A DNA stretch of 64,000 nucleotides, from assembly GCA_013180625.2 (NCBI GenBank), contig SNVD02010212.1, forward strand, positions 1 to 64,000. The letters run 5' to 3'. The stretch comes from Boswellia sacra. Lineage: Eukaryota; Streptophyta; Magnoliopsida; Sapindales; Burseraceae. Below the pieces are notes generated by a model. The model saw only the letters and a program-made list of their open reading frames with translations. It was not told where the DNA came from and ran no database searches. Of this stretch, positions 34,019 through 44,864 are shown in pieces (the stretch's first letter is position 1; each line of letters starts with the position of its first letter). Position numbers and translations under genes: made by a program.

Positions 34019-34765
34019 TGAGAATGCAAAACCAATGAAAACTCCTATCAATACTAACCTGAAACTTTCAAAAGACAATGCAGGAAAAGAGGTTTATGCA
34101 AGTTTATATAGAAGCATCATTGACAGTTTGTTATACCTCATAGCAAGTAGACCAAACATGTGTTTTAGTGTAGGACTTTGTGTAAGATTTTAAGCAAATC
34201 CCAAAGAATCACACCTTGCAGCAGCTAAAAGAACCATCAGGTATGTACATGAAACCTATGATTATAGGATATGGTTTTCTAAAGATACAATGATTGTCTT
34301 GCAAGGTTTAGTAATGCTAACTAGACAGAAAATGCAGATGACAGGAAGAGCACTTCAGGTGGATGTTTTTATCTTGGTACTAACTTAGTTTATTGGCACA
34401 GCAAAAAGCATAATTTCACCTCTTTGTCTACTGCAGAAGCTGAATACATAGCAGCAGGGAGTTGTTATACACAATTACTTTGGATGAAGCAAATGATAAG
34501 TGATTATGGTGTTGAACAAAAACCTATAACTTTGTTTTATGATAATACTAGTGCTATAAACATTTTCAAAAATCCAGTTTAGCATTCTAGAACAAAACAC
34601 ATTGACATAAGATACCATTTTGTAAGGGAGCTTGTAGAGTCTAAGGTGATACACATTAAACATATCTCCACTGATAAACAAGCTGACTTGTTCACTAAGG
34701 CATTGGATGCAACAAGATTTGAGAATCTAAGAAAGGTCTTAGGGATTTGTCAGTTTTCTAAATAA
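34019..34765 (+). pseudogene. Reverse transcriptase 3' part and RNase H (after CACTA-1)
   Basis: Downstream of CACTA-1 the RT resumes with ENAKPMKTPI, then the connection region (SLLYLIASRPNMCFSVGLC) and a copia RNase H. The RNase H includes LSTAEAEYIAAGSCYTQLLW near 34425 and KHIDIRYHFVRELVE near 34600, ending near 34762. Several frameshifts and stops interrupt it. The junction with 19495 restores the codon order once the CACTA and one copy of the ACT duplication are discounted. Confidence 0.88.
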
Positions 34766-35162
34766 GCATTGCTTGCTGTTATAATAATTATATCTGCAAT
34801 GTCATAAGTTTTCTTCTAATTAAGCATGTGTGAGCTATAATATAAAACTGTGTGAATGTTAAGATACTGGTTTAAAATGAAAAATACAGAGAGGGCTACC
34901 AATATATGATGTGTGAAAGCCATCATTGAGAGCAACCTCATGGTATCTAAGAAATATGTTAAGGTCACTCACTCAAATGAAAAGGGCTACCTCTATATTG
35001 TGTGAAAGCTGTTGTGTTTATTTCATAATCCAATGTGATTAATTCTTTATGAATATGTCAAAATGATATTTTTGACATCTTAATAGAATGAAAAATAAAG
35101 GTAAACAACTTTCATATGATGATTATAAACAGCTTTGAAATATGCTTTCATAGAATAATTCA
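34766..35162 (+). other. Copia post-pol spacer up to CACTA-2
   Basis: Non-coding spacer between RNase H and the post-pol ORF of the copia element. It contains two related stretches, AGAGGGCTACCAATATATGA (34892) and AAAGGGCTACCTCTATATTG (34980), a weak direct repeat. TCA at 35160-35162 is the left target duplication of CACTA-2. Confidence 0.6.
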
Positions 35163-36060
35163 CACTACAAGAAAAAAATTAATATTTGACTATTTTTAGC
35201 CGTCAAATATGATAATATTTGACGGTTATTGCGTGTCATATATGTCACCGTCAAATATGATAATAGTTGACCGTTGGTCAAACAGTCAAATATTAACTAT
35301 AACATATTTGACTCTTACGAAATAGTCAAGTTTTATACCTTTGAAATTCAAATTTTTAGCATTATTTGACGGTTTATGGAATAAATATTTGACATAAACC
35401 GTCAAATATGCCAAAAGTAACGGTCAAATTTTTAAATTATTGTTAATAATATTTGACAGTAACCGTCAAATATTCTAAACGTAACAGTCAAAATTTTTAT
35501 ATATTTGATTGTTTTTAACCGTCAAGTATGTCAGCATAGAGTAATATTTGACTCTTTTTCGACAGACAAATATTGTTGTAAATAAAATTCTTAATACTTG
35601 ACCGTTTGGATACTGTCAAGTATGACAAAATTTTTACATATTTGATTGTTTTTAACCGTCAAGTATGTTAGCATAGTAATATTTGACTCTTTTCCGCAGA
35701 CAAATATTGTTTGAAAATAAAATTCTTAATACTTGACCGTTTGGATACTGTCAAGTATGACAAAATTTTTTTGCTTATATTTGACTCTTTTTTCGGCAGA
35801 CAAATATTTGTGGTCATATTTGGCAGTCAAATATTTGACTGTTTGTCCGTTTTTGGTGCAGAACTCATATTTGACTGTTTGTTAATGTCAAATATTACAG
35901 AATTTTTAACTCATATTTGACTGTTTATTAAATGATACTATCAAATATCGCATATTCGTTTAGCCCATATTTGACGGTTTATTATTGTCAAGTTTTTGGA
36001 AATGGTATTGAATATTACATATTCGTTTGGCCCATATTTGAACCGTCAAGTATGAATATA
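35163..36060. repeat. Left subterminal repeats of CACTA-2
   Basis: About 900 bp with more than twenty copies of ATATTTGAC(G/T)GTT and AACCGTCAAATAT. Neighbouring copies are often inverted, so the region can fold into many short hairpins. A near-perfect direct duplication of about 115 bp is also present: the block from CATATTTGATTGTTTTTAAC to GACAAAATTTTT around 35495-35635 recurs around 35636-35770. Confidence 0.88.
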
Positions 36061-36254
36061 TATATATATATATTATAAATATTTTTCAAAAAAATTATTT
36101 ATATTATATATTCTTTCTTGAAAACATAATACAAATAGAATTGGTTGAATGGTTAAAACACTATTAATGAACTCAATGAACTCGATTCTATTTGTTTACA
36201 GTTGATAGACATCAATTTCATAAATTTAATTAACTAGAACAAAAAAAAAAGTGT
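36061..36254. other. CACTA-2 left interior
   Basis: A short (TA)n run at about 36055-36074, followed by AT-rich non-coding sequence. Confidence 0.5.
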
Positions 36255-36420
36255 CTAGGCTAAAACCTTGTAACCCAGATAAGACTTGCTCAATTCTTCC
36301 TTCCGATCATTGAGATACTTCAATTGCTCCTCATACTTCCCAATAGTCCTTGCCCTGTGGATATGAATAATACTTCCCTTGATAAGGCCACTCACAAGAA
36401 GGTCCTCAACACGACAGATC
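36255..36420 (-). pseudogene. Captured last exon of an unassigned gene
   Basis: After an AG acceptor the minus strand reads VEDLLVSGLIKGSIIHIHRA, RTIGKYEEQLKYLNDRKEEL and SKSYLGYKVLA before a stop. It is a highly charged helical C terminus with an open frame. It looks like the end of a real protein, but I cannot assign the family. Confidence 0.55.
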
Positions 36421-37496
36421 TGCGAAAGATAAAACCAATCAGTAATGTTTGCAAGTGCCCATGTAAAAAAATAATAATAATTGGTACTTAATTGTAACTG
36501 AAAATGTTTCCAACAAGAGCTGAAGTCATACCATGAACACCACACAAAATATATTCGGATAAGAGTTAAAAAAAATAAAAAATTAAAAAAAAGCACCGTA
36601 GCCAAAGATGGACAGTAAGCACAAAACTTCACAAACGATAATCAGCATTATAATGTTTGTTCCTTTTCTTTCTTGTTTGGGAATGTGTAGACTGTTTTGG
36701 GGTTTTGTCTTGGCTGTTGCAGGGCTCTTTTAGAATGTCTTGATTGGCCATGGGTGATTTTGCGCTTAGAAAAAAATAACTATAAGAAAAACATGAAAAA
36801 CCTTATCACTTCAAAGTACTTTTCAAGGGCAATTAAATGAGAGAGCTTCACAAGCCCACGATCACCAGGATACAAAAATAACAAGGTCTATATAAGGGCT
36901 CAAACTGGTAGTAGTAAGGCAAGTTGTGGGCCTAAACACTTCTATTACAGTTCCACATTGGTTAAAGATGCCTTTACATGTATGCACCACTATAGGGGTA
37001 AACTTTTGTCGTTAGTATAAATCTTTATATGCATTCAAATACATAGAAATTAACATGTCATAAACGATTGATCATCCTGGACAAAATGCAATGGATACTA
37101 ATGCCATCTGCTAGAATCGCTGAACACAAAACAGTGTACTAAAATCTGTCCCAAAATAATATCTATAAGATCTAATTATCATGCTGGTGTTGTAGGAAAT
37201 GTTGTTGGCAATTGTTGTCAGGGATTCTCTAAGAACGGCTTATTCTTGTCCTCTCATGTCCATAACCAGCCATTTAGCCAGAATTTTCAATCACGGTTAG
37301 TACCTTAACCTATAAATGCTTGCTAAGGGAAGACTAACATCCATGAGAATTATTTCCGCCTATTTTACACTTTTCATAGCTAACACTTCTTACATGGAAA
37401 GAAAGACATTAAAGCTAGAAAAACAAAAAATAAATCATAAATTTCTATTTGTAATTTAGCCACATTAAATACTGCTGAAATAAAACTGACTCTTAC

Positions 37497-37596
37497 CTGA
37501 AGTGAAAAGGACAGCGTGTAATTAACATGGCAATCATCTGGAGGAGTTATCAAGTCTATTGGGCATGCCTGGCTATTACAAACGGATTCTGTAACC
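37497..37596 (-). pseudogene. Captured internal exon of an unassigned gene
   Basis: This 100-bp exon with consensus borders encodes VTESVCNSQACPIDLITPPD, then DCHVNYTLSFSLQ. It could belong to the same donor as the exon at 36255-36420, since order and strand agree. Not recognised. Confidence 0.5.
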
Positions 37597-37715
37597 CTGC
37601 AAAAAAGAAACAAATCTTAATGGCTAAAGAAAAATTAAGGCCACTTAGTCTCAATCTACAAAAGTGCAACCAATACAACGGATGAAGCTATTAGTTGCAA
37701 GTCCTTCAGACTTCA

Positions 37716-38249
37716 GTTCTTATTGTAGGTTTTCTGAAGTGTAAAAGGCTTGAACCATGCATATGCATGATAAAGATGACTTGACGAAATCCAAAAAATC
37801 TCTGTTAGCTTCGCATAATAAACCACCAGCAATGAGGGTTTGGGGGTTTTCTTCACCATGCACATCAATCCATGAATATCTTCAATGGAATAAAAAGCTT
37901 CCTGAAGCAAACAATCAAGAAACCAATAATGAAAAAAAAATGTTCAAATTCTTACACAATCATGTGCAAATACATGCCCCTCTGAAATAATACATAAATA
38001 ACATAAATGTACAAACAGAATATTCAAACAAACCTGCCACAGCTGGAGGTCAGTAGCAATCTTCAGTTGCTCAAATCGGGTGTCAAGATAGAGTTGCAAA
38101 CTCTCTGGAGCTGAAAGATCAGGCCGATGCCTTTGGTCTCTGTATTTGTTAAGATTTAAGAAATGATTTCTGATAATTTCACAGAGTCTACGAAATTCAG
38201 TTGTCCACTTGTATTGCTTGCAGAACTGGAAGGGGCGGTGTGCAGTCAT
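37716..38249 (-). pseudogene. Captured eIF3a (translation initiation factor 3 subunit A) exons
   Basis: Exon 38034-38249 encodes [20 protein letters not shown], then [20 protein letters not shown], ending LWQ|. Exon 37716-37901 continues in phase with [20 protein letters not shown] and [20 protein letters not shown]. This is the conserved N-terminal part of plant eIF3a, the scaffold subunit of the eIF3 complex that binds the 40S ribosome. Both exons are open. The gene's start and the long C-terminal half are absent. Confidence 0.92.
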
Positions 38250-39153
38250 CTAAAAAAGGCATTGAAAGCATATTATAAATCCATCTTTTCTCTCTCATTT
38301 TTTACTATTTAATTTCTAGCTTACTCCAAAAATCACAAGAAGCTACCATGATAACATTAGACATAATCCACAAGTAGAAAAGGTAGATAGTACATTGATT
38401 TATGATAGGATGTTACAAATTAAGTGTATGTGCATAAAAAACGCAGCATTCCAATTTCAGGTTCACATAGATGCTTTCACCTTCCATAGATTGAAGTTTG
38501 TTCTTCAAAAAAATAATTAAAAAAAAAGCACTCTGCCCTCATTTTAAAATCATAGTCTTTCTAAGCAAAATCATAACACTTAAGAAAAGAGCATTTAAAG
38601 ACTTCCAAGAGAAATCTAGTAACGAAACCCATTAATTTGTACCATATTTTCAGTTTGTTGTTCACATAAAACCCCTATCAATTAATTAATATCTACGTTA
38701 ACAACATATCAGCTATTAAAAGCATATCAATTAGATGTTTAATAAATTAAAAAAATAAATAAAAATTCGGTCAAGGAAAAATTATGACTTACGACTTTAT
38801 ATAATTTTGATTTTTGCTCTGTGGTATAATAGCTGGACCCAAGCAAATCTCGATAACTTGGCAACTAGTAGCAATTTAATTATAATTGTTTCTGTGCAAT
38901 TGTTTGCATAAAACAAAAAGTCACAAGTAGTTGAAATTATTAGTTTGGGAATAATTCTATCAAGTAACTATTCACTCTAATCTGATTTGTCAACAGAATT
39001 TATAAATTTTTGTGTTAAGTGACTAGCCACCATGCTATATTTCCAGTAAATATTCTAGTTGACAGTCAAAATGGAAGGGAAAAGAAAATAATTGAAAACA
39101 CAAATACAAAACTGAATACAGATTAATAAATTTGAAGCAAAATTTTAGGTAAC
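38250..39153. other. CACTA-2 interior, anonymous
   Basis: AT-rich. Probably the upstream intron of the eIF3a donor and the flank of the pyruvate kinase donor. No exon recognised. Confidence 0.5.
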
Positions 39154-41009
39154 CTTGAAGGCTTGACCAAGATTAGGTGGCATTGCACCGCTAGTTATGG
39201 TTGCTTCAGTCCGTAAGGAGACTGTGTACATAACCTTCACAGCTTTCAATGGGAACCTGCACAGAAGCAAAGTCACTTCATTAACCTGTCTAAAAGCATA
39301 ATCGTTTACATCTACAGCATCTACATTATTAGTAGGTCAAAAATAGCCGACAGCCAAATGTCATTTTCAAGTCTTGCAACTTCAATAAATCTAACTTGAC
39401 ATGCTTTGTGAATATGAAGCCAAATTTTGATATGCAAATAGTTTTAGACAAATTAGAGCCTCAGATTCATAGTCTAAACCATATAGTCATATTCTGAGAT
39501 CTTGTTGAAATCAATAGAGTGAAAAAACTGAGTAGAAATCCCCTGAATGGAAAACAACTTGACATGGAAAAATTTAATAAAACTTTCTGGGGTAGGTTTT
39601 GTGGCTGGTCCCAATCCATATAATTCTCAATATGCATGATTTTCACAAATGATATCCTCCATCATTCAAATTGATAGCAATTTAAGTCAAAATAAATAAA
39701 TAAACGTACTTCCCATGGGCAGTTTCTCTAGAAAGCATAACAGCATCAGCACCCTCTCGAACAGCAATGGCAATGTCTGATACCTCCGCTCTGGTTGGAG
39801 TTGGATGGACAATCATGCTTTCTAACATATTGGTGGCCACAATAACAGCTTTCCCCATGCTACGACAAGTCCTTATTATCTCTTCCTACATTTATCATAG
39901 TTTTATATGTTAGAAAATATATAATTTCTTGTCTCAGAGACATAAAATGCCTTCAAAAATGAGGTCATCCTTAACTTTACTCCTCTATCAGAAAGTGATA
40001 ATACCTGCAGAAGTGGAACCTCTTCAATAGGCAGTTCTGCACCAAGATCTCCTCTTGCAACCATTGCCTAAAAGTAGAAGAGCATGTATTACTGCCAATA
40101 AATAGTGAAAATTCCTGAAGATACAGTGGTCAACAACAAAACAAACTAATCTTTTCAAGATATCAGAACTGAAAATCCTCACCAACATTGGAAGAGAAAG
40201 GATTTTTATCTCGTTTCAGAAACATATGTGTGGGTGACATACTCAAATAGAGATAACTTAATTTAATGCCCTTTTAAGAAATAAATATATGTATAAAGAC
40301 AAGATGACTTCTCAAAATCTTTGGGAAGCCTACGGCAACTCCAAAAGTAGGCAGAATTCTTTCCTTGCTTTCTAAATCCTTTCACACAGAGATTTTCAAA
40401 TTCTTCTAAATGAAAAATCAAAACAAAATCTTAAAACTAATAGATAAAGTAAAACAAACAAACAGCTTCAACAACAGGATTTCAATGGAGATGTATGTGG
40501 TGCTAACAAGCAACACCAGAAAGCAAATCTTCTTGTGATAAGATAAGAAGAAAAAAGAGGTGTGCAAAACATTATTGAAGAAACTATGAGTGAACTAATC
40601 TCAACTAAAATTCTAATTAATCATGATAACCAAATTAGTTTCTATATGTATAAAACCATCAAATAAAACATAAAGTCGTTGGTGTAAAAATATCCAGGTG
40701 GTCACCCCATCGGATGCTGTGATAATTGAATGCAAATTTGGGATAGAGTCTGGGCTTTCAATCTTTACAATGACATGTATATCTGCACCACAGCCTGCAT
40801 TTTCAGATAAAATAAGATTATATACAGTAAATCTAAGAGAAAATAAAGCATGTAATTCATATTTACTTCCACATTATAAGATCTAAAACCAAGAACTTAC
40901 CTTTTAGATAATTCTTCAATTCATGAACTACTTGTGCATCTTTAACAAAGGAAACAGCTTAAAAGTCAACTTTGTTGCCAACTCCAAATTTGATGTCGTC
41001 CCAGTCCTT
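39154..41009 (-). pseudogene. Captured plastid pyruvate kinase exons
   Basis: Five minus-strand exons keep donor order and phase: 40901-41009 (KDWDDIKFGVGNKVDF*AVSF), 40706-40794 (ADIHVIVKIESPDSIPNLHS), 40005-40067 (MVARGDLGAELPIEEVPLLQ), 39710-39885 ([20 protein letters not shown] ... [17 protein letters not shown]) and 39154-39256 (FPLKAVKVMYTVSLRTEATI). They cover the catalytic barrel of plastid-type pyruvate kinase, including the MVARGDLG metal-site motif. An in-frame stop (VDF*AV) and the Gly-to-Arg change in the normally invariant MLSGETA motif show decay. The enzyme makes pyruvate and ATP from PEP, feeding plastid fatty acid synthesis. N- and C-terminal parts are missing. Confidence 0.9.
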
Positions 41010-41469
41010 CTCCACAGAAAGAAGTGAAAACATTTGAGTCCATTTACAAAACAAAATAACTATTTACCAGTTTAGAAAGAAAAGGGAAGGTAGAGAATGA
41101 ATATACAAGAAAGGCTGAAAATAATAAATTAAAAAAAAAGAATGAACATTTAATCAAAGTCAATGAAACTACATGCTGATTGCATAAATTAAAAAAAAAA
41201 GAATGAAACTAGAAAAGAAAATGGCGTACAAAATAAGCTACACGTTGATTGCATAAGGCCACGCTAGACTAAATGCAAAAGAATTAAATTATCATAATTA
41301 AACTAAGTAGCGTTCCAATCACATGGGGTGTGCGTGTGCATGCATTGAACCCAACGAATTAAAAATCCCAATCTATTAGGTCTTTCAGTACAACCAAATA
41401 GAGCCCCATATTCCTTCTAACTTTTGACTCAACTGCTCTAAACTATAAACTTCACATGCGAGGATAAAA

Positions 41470-42540
41470 TCAATCTCAATCTCCATCTCAATGAAATGTC
41501 ACTCTTCAATCTTCAGGCCTGGGCCTGTATCAATATGCAAGACAGCACCCTTTAGTGAGTAGTCAATAGGTCGTACTATAATCCCAACCCACTGAGCTTC
41601 ATTTATTAGCAAAGGAGATGATATAGCAACAGCAAGATCAACCACAGGTCTTGGATTGAAAAACTAAAAGGATAAAAAAGGAAGGATTTATTAAATGATT
41701 AGATGATATCTGCCCAAACTTGAAAGACACAAGTTGGTCCCCAACTCATTTCCTGCTTAAGAATATGAAAGAAAGATAGCAGAAAACATCATAGGAATGC
41801 ATTTTTATTTAAAAAAGAAAAGCAACTTAAACATCATACTGATAAACATGGTTATTACCAGAACCATTTTAAATAATTAAAGGCAAATTAATTTTTAACT
41901 CTTCAATTCCAACTTTGTATCCTTTTGTTGAACGATAGAAACTGCCTTCAAGATAGGCCTGGCTGGCTTTTCATAGCTCATAAAATCATCGCTGTCTGCT
42001 GGGCCAACCTTAGAAAAACTATGAGATCTGAATCTCAAGAGCCCGATCTGAATCTCAAGAGCCCAATCTGCCCGGTAAGAACTCCCAAGACATAGGAACC
42101 TGGTTGTGGTGGTAAATCAACTGCAATGGTATTCCTGCCAGGCTTTAGTACAGTAGCAGTATGATCCATTTATCTATATTGTACTGAATACAAGTATCAC
42201 TACTGATCCATTTAGCAATACAACTCTTTAATGCCTGAAAAGCCAGAGGTAATAATTGAATCATCAATAATGCAAGATATGTGTGTTATCATTTATCTAT
42301 ATTGTATTGAATACAAGTATCACTATGTCTAAAAATGCATACCATGGAGCCTTCATCAACATTATATGTAGCCGTCAAAGTAAGACTAAGCGAATCAAGG
42401 GTTATATCATCAGGAAAGCCACTCCAAACAGTTATAGATAGAGTACCAGGATCACCATCACATAACTCCAATGGTGGCCCAGGATTTCCAGAAAAAGTAA
42501 TTAGTGATGATACATCTAAAGGGACAGGATGATCCATTTC
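41470..42540 (-). pseudogene. TRS130: Captured TRS130 (TRAPP-II / TRAPPC10) exons
   Basis: Three segments on the minus strand match the C-terminal part of plant TRS130, a subunit of the TRAPP-II tether of the trans-Golgi network. 42343-42540 reads DVSSLITFSGNPGPPLELCD, then GDPGTLSITVWSGFPDDITL. 41935-42165 reads KPGRNTIAVDLPPQPGSYVL, then PADSDDFMSYEKPARPILK. 41470-41663 reads FFNPRPVVDLAVAISSPLLI, then SLKGAVLHIDTGPGLKIEE. A 20-bp tandem duplication (unit GATCTGAATCTCAAGAGCCC, about 42025-42065) shifts the frame, and a stop follows KIEE, so the copy is dead. Exon borders are approximate. Confidence 0.85.
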
Positions 42541-42653
42541 TCTTGTTATTACAAGAGAAAACTTGCAATCAATGTTTCTGACTTCAAATTAGAAAGCATT
42601 TATGTGCGTTGGGGAAGTACTTGTATATAATAATTAAACACAGTTATACTTAC

Positions 42654-42887
42654 CACTATGGTAAGACCTCTAAAAGCATCCAAGGTTGCAACTCTCTTAC
42701 TCTTCTGCTGCACTACCAGTAGTTGCTACTCTTCAGTACTCTTCTCGTGCTCTTTCTCATTAATGTTTATGGCGCCATCTCCATGCTCATCTCTTTCACC
42801 CACTTTTTCACCATATTTACAATCAATATCTTCCTGGACAAGTAGTGTATGCCCCAGCCCTTCTTCCACTCTTCGAGGATCTACCAT
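42654..42887 (-). pseudogene. Captured first exon of a HGSNAT-like (DUF1624/DUF5009) gene
   Basis: The minus strand starts MVDPRRVEEGLGHTLLVQED, runs through a Glu/Lys-rich stretch, has a stop (TEE*QLL), and ends KRVATLDAFRGLTIV at a GTAAGT donor. LDAFRGLT(I/V)V is the hallmark start of the membrane domain in plant relatives of heparan-alpha-glucosaminide N-acetyltransferase, just before the first transmembrane helix. Only this N-terminal exon is present. It lies upstream of the TRS130 fragment in the same orientation. Confidence 0.78.
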
Positions 42888-44439
42888 AACACAAACTAAT
42901 TAATTAACTGTCAATAATAGTGCTCAAAAGCTAGCTAGCTTCCTCAATCTGGCCTCTTGGCTTTGGCTGAAATAATGAAGCTACTAATAATGATGGTCTG
43001 ATAGGACAAGACCAAGATCAGACGTTCGATATATATTGCTGGAGTTGCAGTTTTCTCAGAGTAGTTAATAATGTTCGATAAAAGTCAAGCAAAGACCAAC
43101 TGTGCCGAAAGTAGCTGATACCTCTAAAGTCAAGCAAACACTAAAAGACAAAGATTATGGTGGAAAATTGGCTAGTATATTTTCAACCATGGACATTTAC
43201 ACTGTCATACTCAGAAACACTTATTTTCAAAAAGAAAGAAAAGTGTCTCACCATGCACTCGACTTTGATATGTAGGAATTAAATTGTTCTTTGAATCAAG
43301 AGAAGACTAAAGCTAGAATTGATAGTCCTTTCATTTATCTGTTTTAGTACTTAATTAATTCTGAGGATACAAACTGTAGAGGCGCTGCCCTGAAACTGAA
43401 TTACACTTATTATTTACCATTTTTTGGACTATCAGAGCATGAAATTATCTAGGAAATTGCTCTGCTCCAATATCATCTCTTGAATAAGCTCTGTCAGAAC
43501 AGAGATCGTCTCTATCAGACAAAGTAAAAAGAAAAAAAAAGTTTGCATAACACGTGAATTTCTCAAAACATACCCAACCAAAAAAGATAAAAAGCAAAAC
43601 TTTTTCTCCGTAAAAAAGATCCCAAAATCTCGAAAACAAATCAATAAAAAAAAACTGCTCTCTTACCAATCAAGCACAATGTCCAAAATCAGATGCCAAA
43701 AACAGAACAAAACATGAATAACTCAAAACGCACGCACACACACCCAAAGAGCAAAACCGATGACGCTTCAACTTCTAACCATCCTAACCCAAAAAGCTCA
43801 AATTTTTCTTATTTCAAATTTTTCTTATTCTCTCAGGTCTGGCCCCAAACAGAACAAAAAGTAAAAACAACAAAAAAACAAAAAAATCAAACTACCAAAT
43901 CAACCAAACACAACTTAGTTTCCGAAGACAAAGCAGAAAAACAAACAAATAGAAAATTGAGAAGAAGGAGATCAAATCAAGCAATGAACAGAGATACATA
44001 CATAGAGAAGCAAGAGAGATAGAGAGTAACCTGGTAAAAGAGAATCCCTAGAATTGAGTTGGAATGAGAAGAAAGAAAGAAGAGAAGAGATGATGGAGAT
44101 CCACAAGAAGGAAAAAACGAAGAAGATGAAGAGAGGTGAAAAGGGCTGAATGAATCAATCAGTGAAATGGGAGTGAAAGAGAAGGAAAGAGTTTCTAGGC
44201 TAAAATTAGAAGAGGGAAGCCAAAATAGAAGCGGGAGTGGGGAAATGAGTGATAAAAGTGGGTTACCCAATTTATTTATATGGAGTGGCAAAGTTGTAAA
44301 TAAGTTAAATGTTTTTTGTGTCAAATATGTTAAAAATACGGGTTGACTTTTTTTAGGTATATGATATATGACTGTTTTAAGAAAAAGGAGTCAAGTAATA
44401 AAAATTGATGCGTCAAGTAATTGGAAATTTCTTGTAGTG
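42888..44439. other. CACTA-2 right part: anonymous sequence and right subterminal end
   Basis: 42888-44240 shows no exon; ORFs at 43432-44324 are A/T- or Lys/Ser-rich noise. The flank of the HGSNAT-like donor may be included. Sparse TCAAGTAAT/TTGACT motifs at 44310-44439 form the right subterminal region, much shorter than the left one. Confidence 0.6.
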
Positions 44440-44586
44440 TCATATGATATCCAGATATTGTTGTTACATTAAATGTAATTATTTTCTATTATATTTTTCA
44501 TATCATGCGATGATTTTTATGCCTAACTGAAATTTGACTTTCTTGTGTGTCAATGTGTCAAAATGCCATGTTAGCTTTATTGTATT

Positions 44587-44598
44587 GAGGGGGAGAGA
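44587..44598 (+). other. Extra polypurine copy (Sirevirus hallmark)
   Basis: GAGGGGGAGAGA lies just upstream of the post-pol ORF. A second copy (AAGGGGGAGAAG, 46693-46704) lies after that ORF. Sireviruses are known to carry multiple copies of their polypurine tract in this part of the genome. These copies support the lineage assignment. Confidence 0.6.
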
Positions 44599-44864
44599 CT
44601 TCAATTGTGGGAATCCTAACTCTATTAGAATTCCTTATTTTAATGGAAATCAAATTTTTAATTTATCTCATTAATGATATTCATGAGGTTGTTTTGGAAA
44701 AGGAATTAAAATTTGAAATTTATGGGAAACCAAATTTTATTAAAACTCAGTTTCTTCCCAAGTATATCACATACCACAGTAGATCAGTTTTACATCCCAT
44801 CATCTCTCTTTCGTCTTATTTCTCTCTCTATTTCAGAAACCCTTGCAGTACTTAAAACCTAACA

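Larger units (their letters stand above)
35163..44439 (-). mobile_element. CACTA-2: second non-autonomous CACTA transposon with host gene fragments
   Basis: The left end is CACTACAAGAAAAAAATT. The right end on the minus strand is CACTACAAGAAATTTCC. The triplet TCA is duplicated (35160-35162 and 44440-44442). Subterminal repeats are of a different sequence from CACTA-1 (ATATTTGAC, CCGTCAAATAT), so the two belong to different families. No transposase is seen. The 9.3 kb body carries minus-strand fragments of at least four recognisable host genes plus two unassigned exons. Orientation and style of capture mirror CACTA-1. Confidence 0.92.

Noticed and set aside
43432..44324. Overlapping ORFs on both strands rich in Phe/Leu/Ser or Lys/Asn
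   Set aside because: Low-complexity composition, no motif, inside the right non-coding part of CACTA-2.
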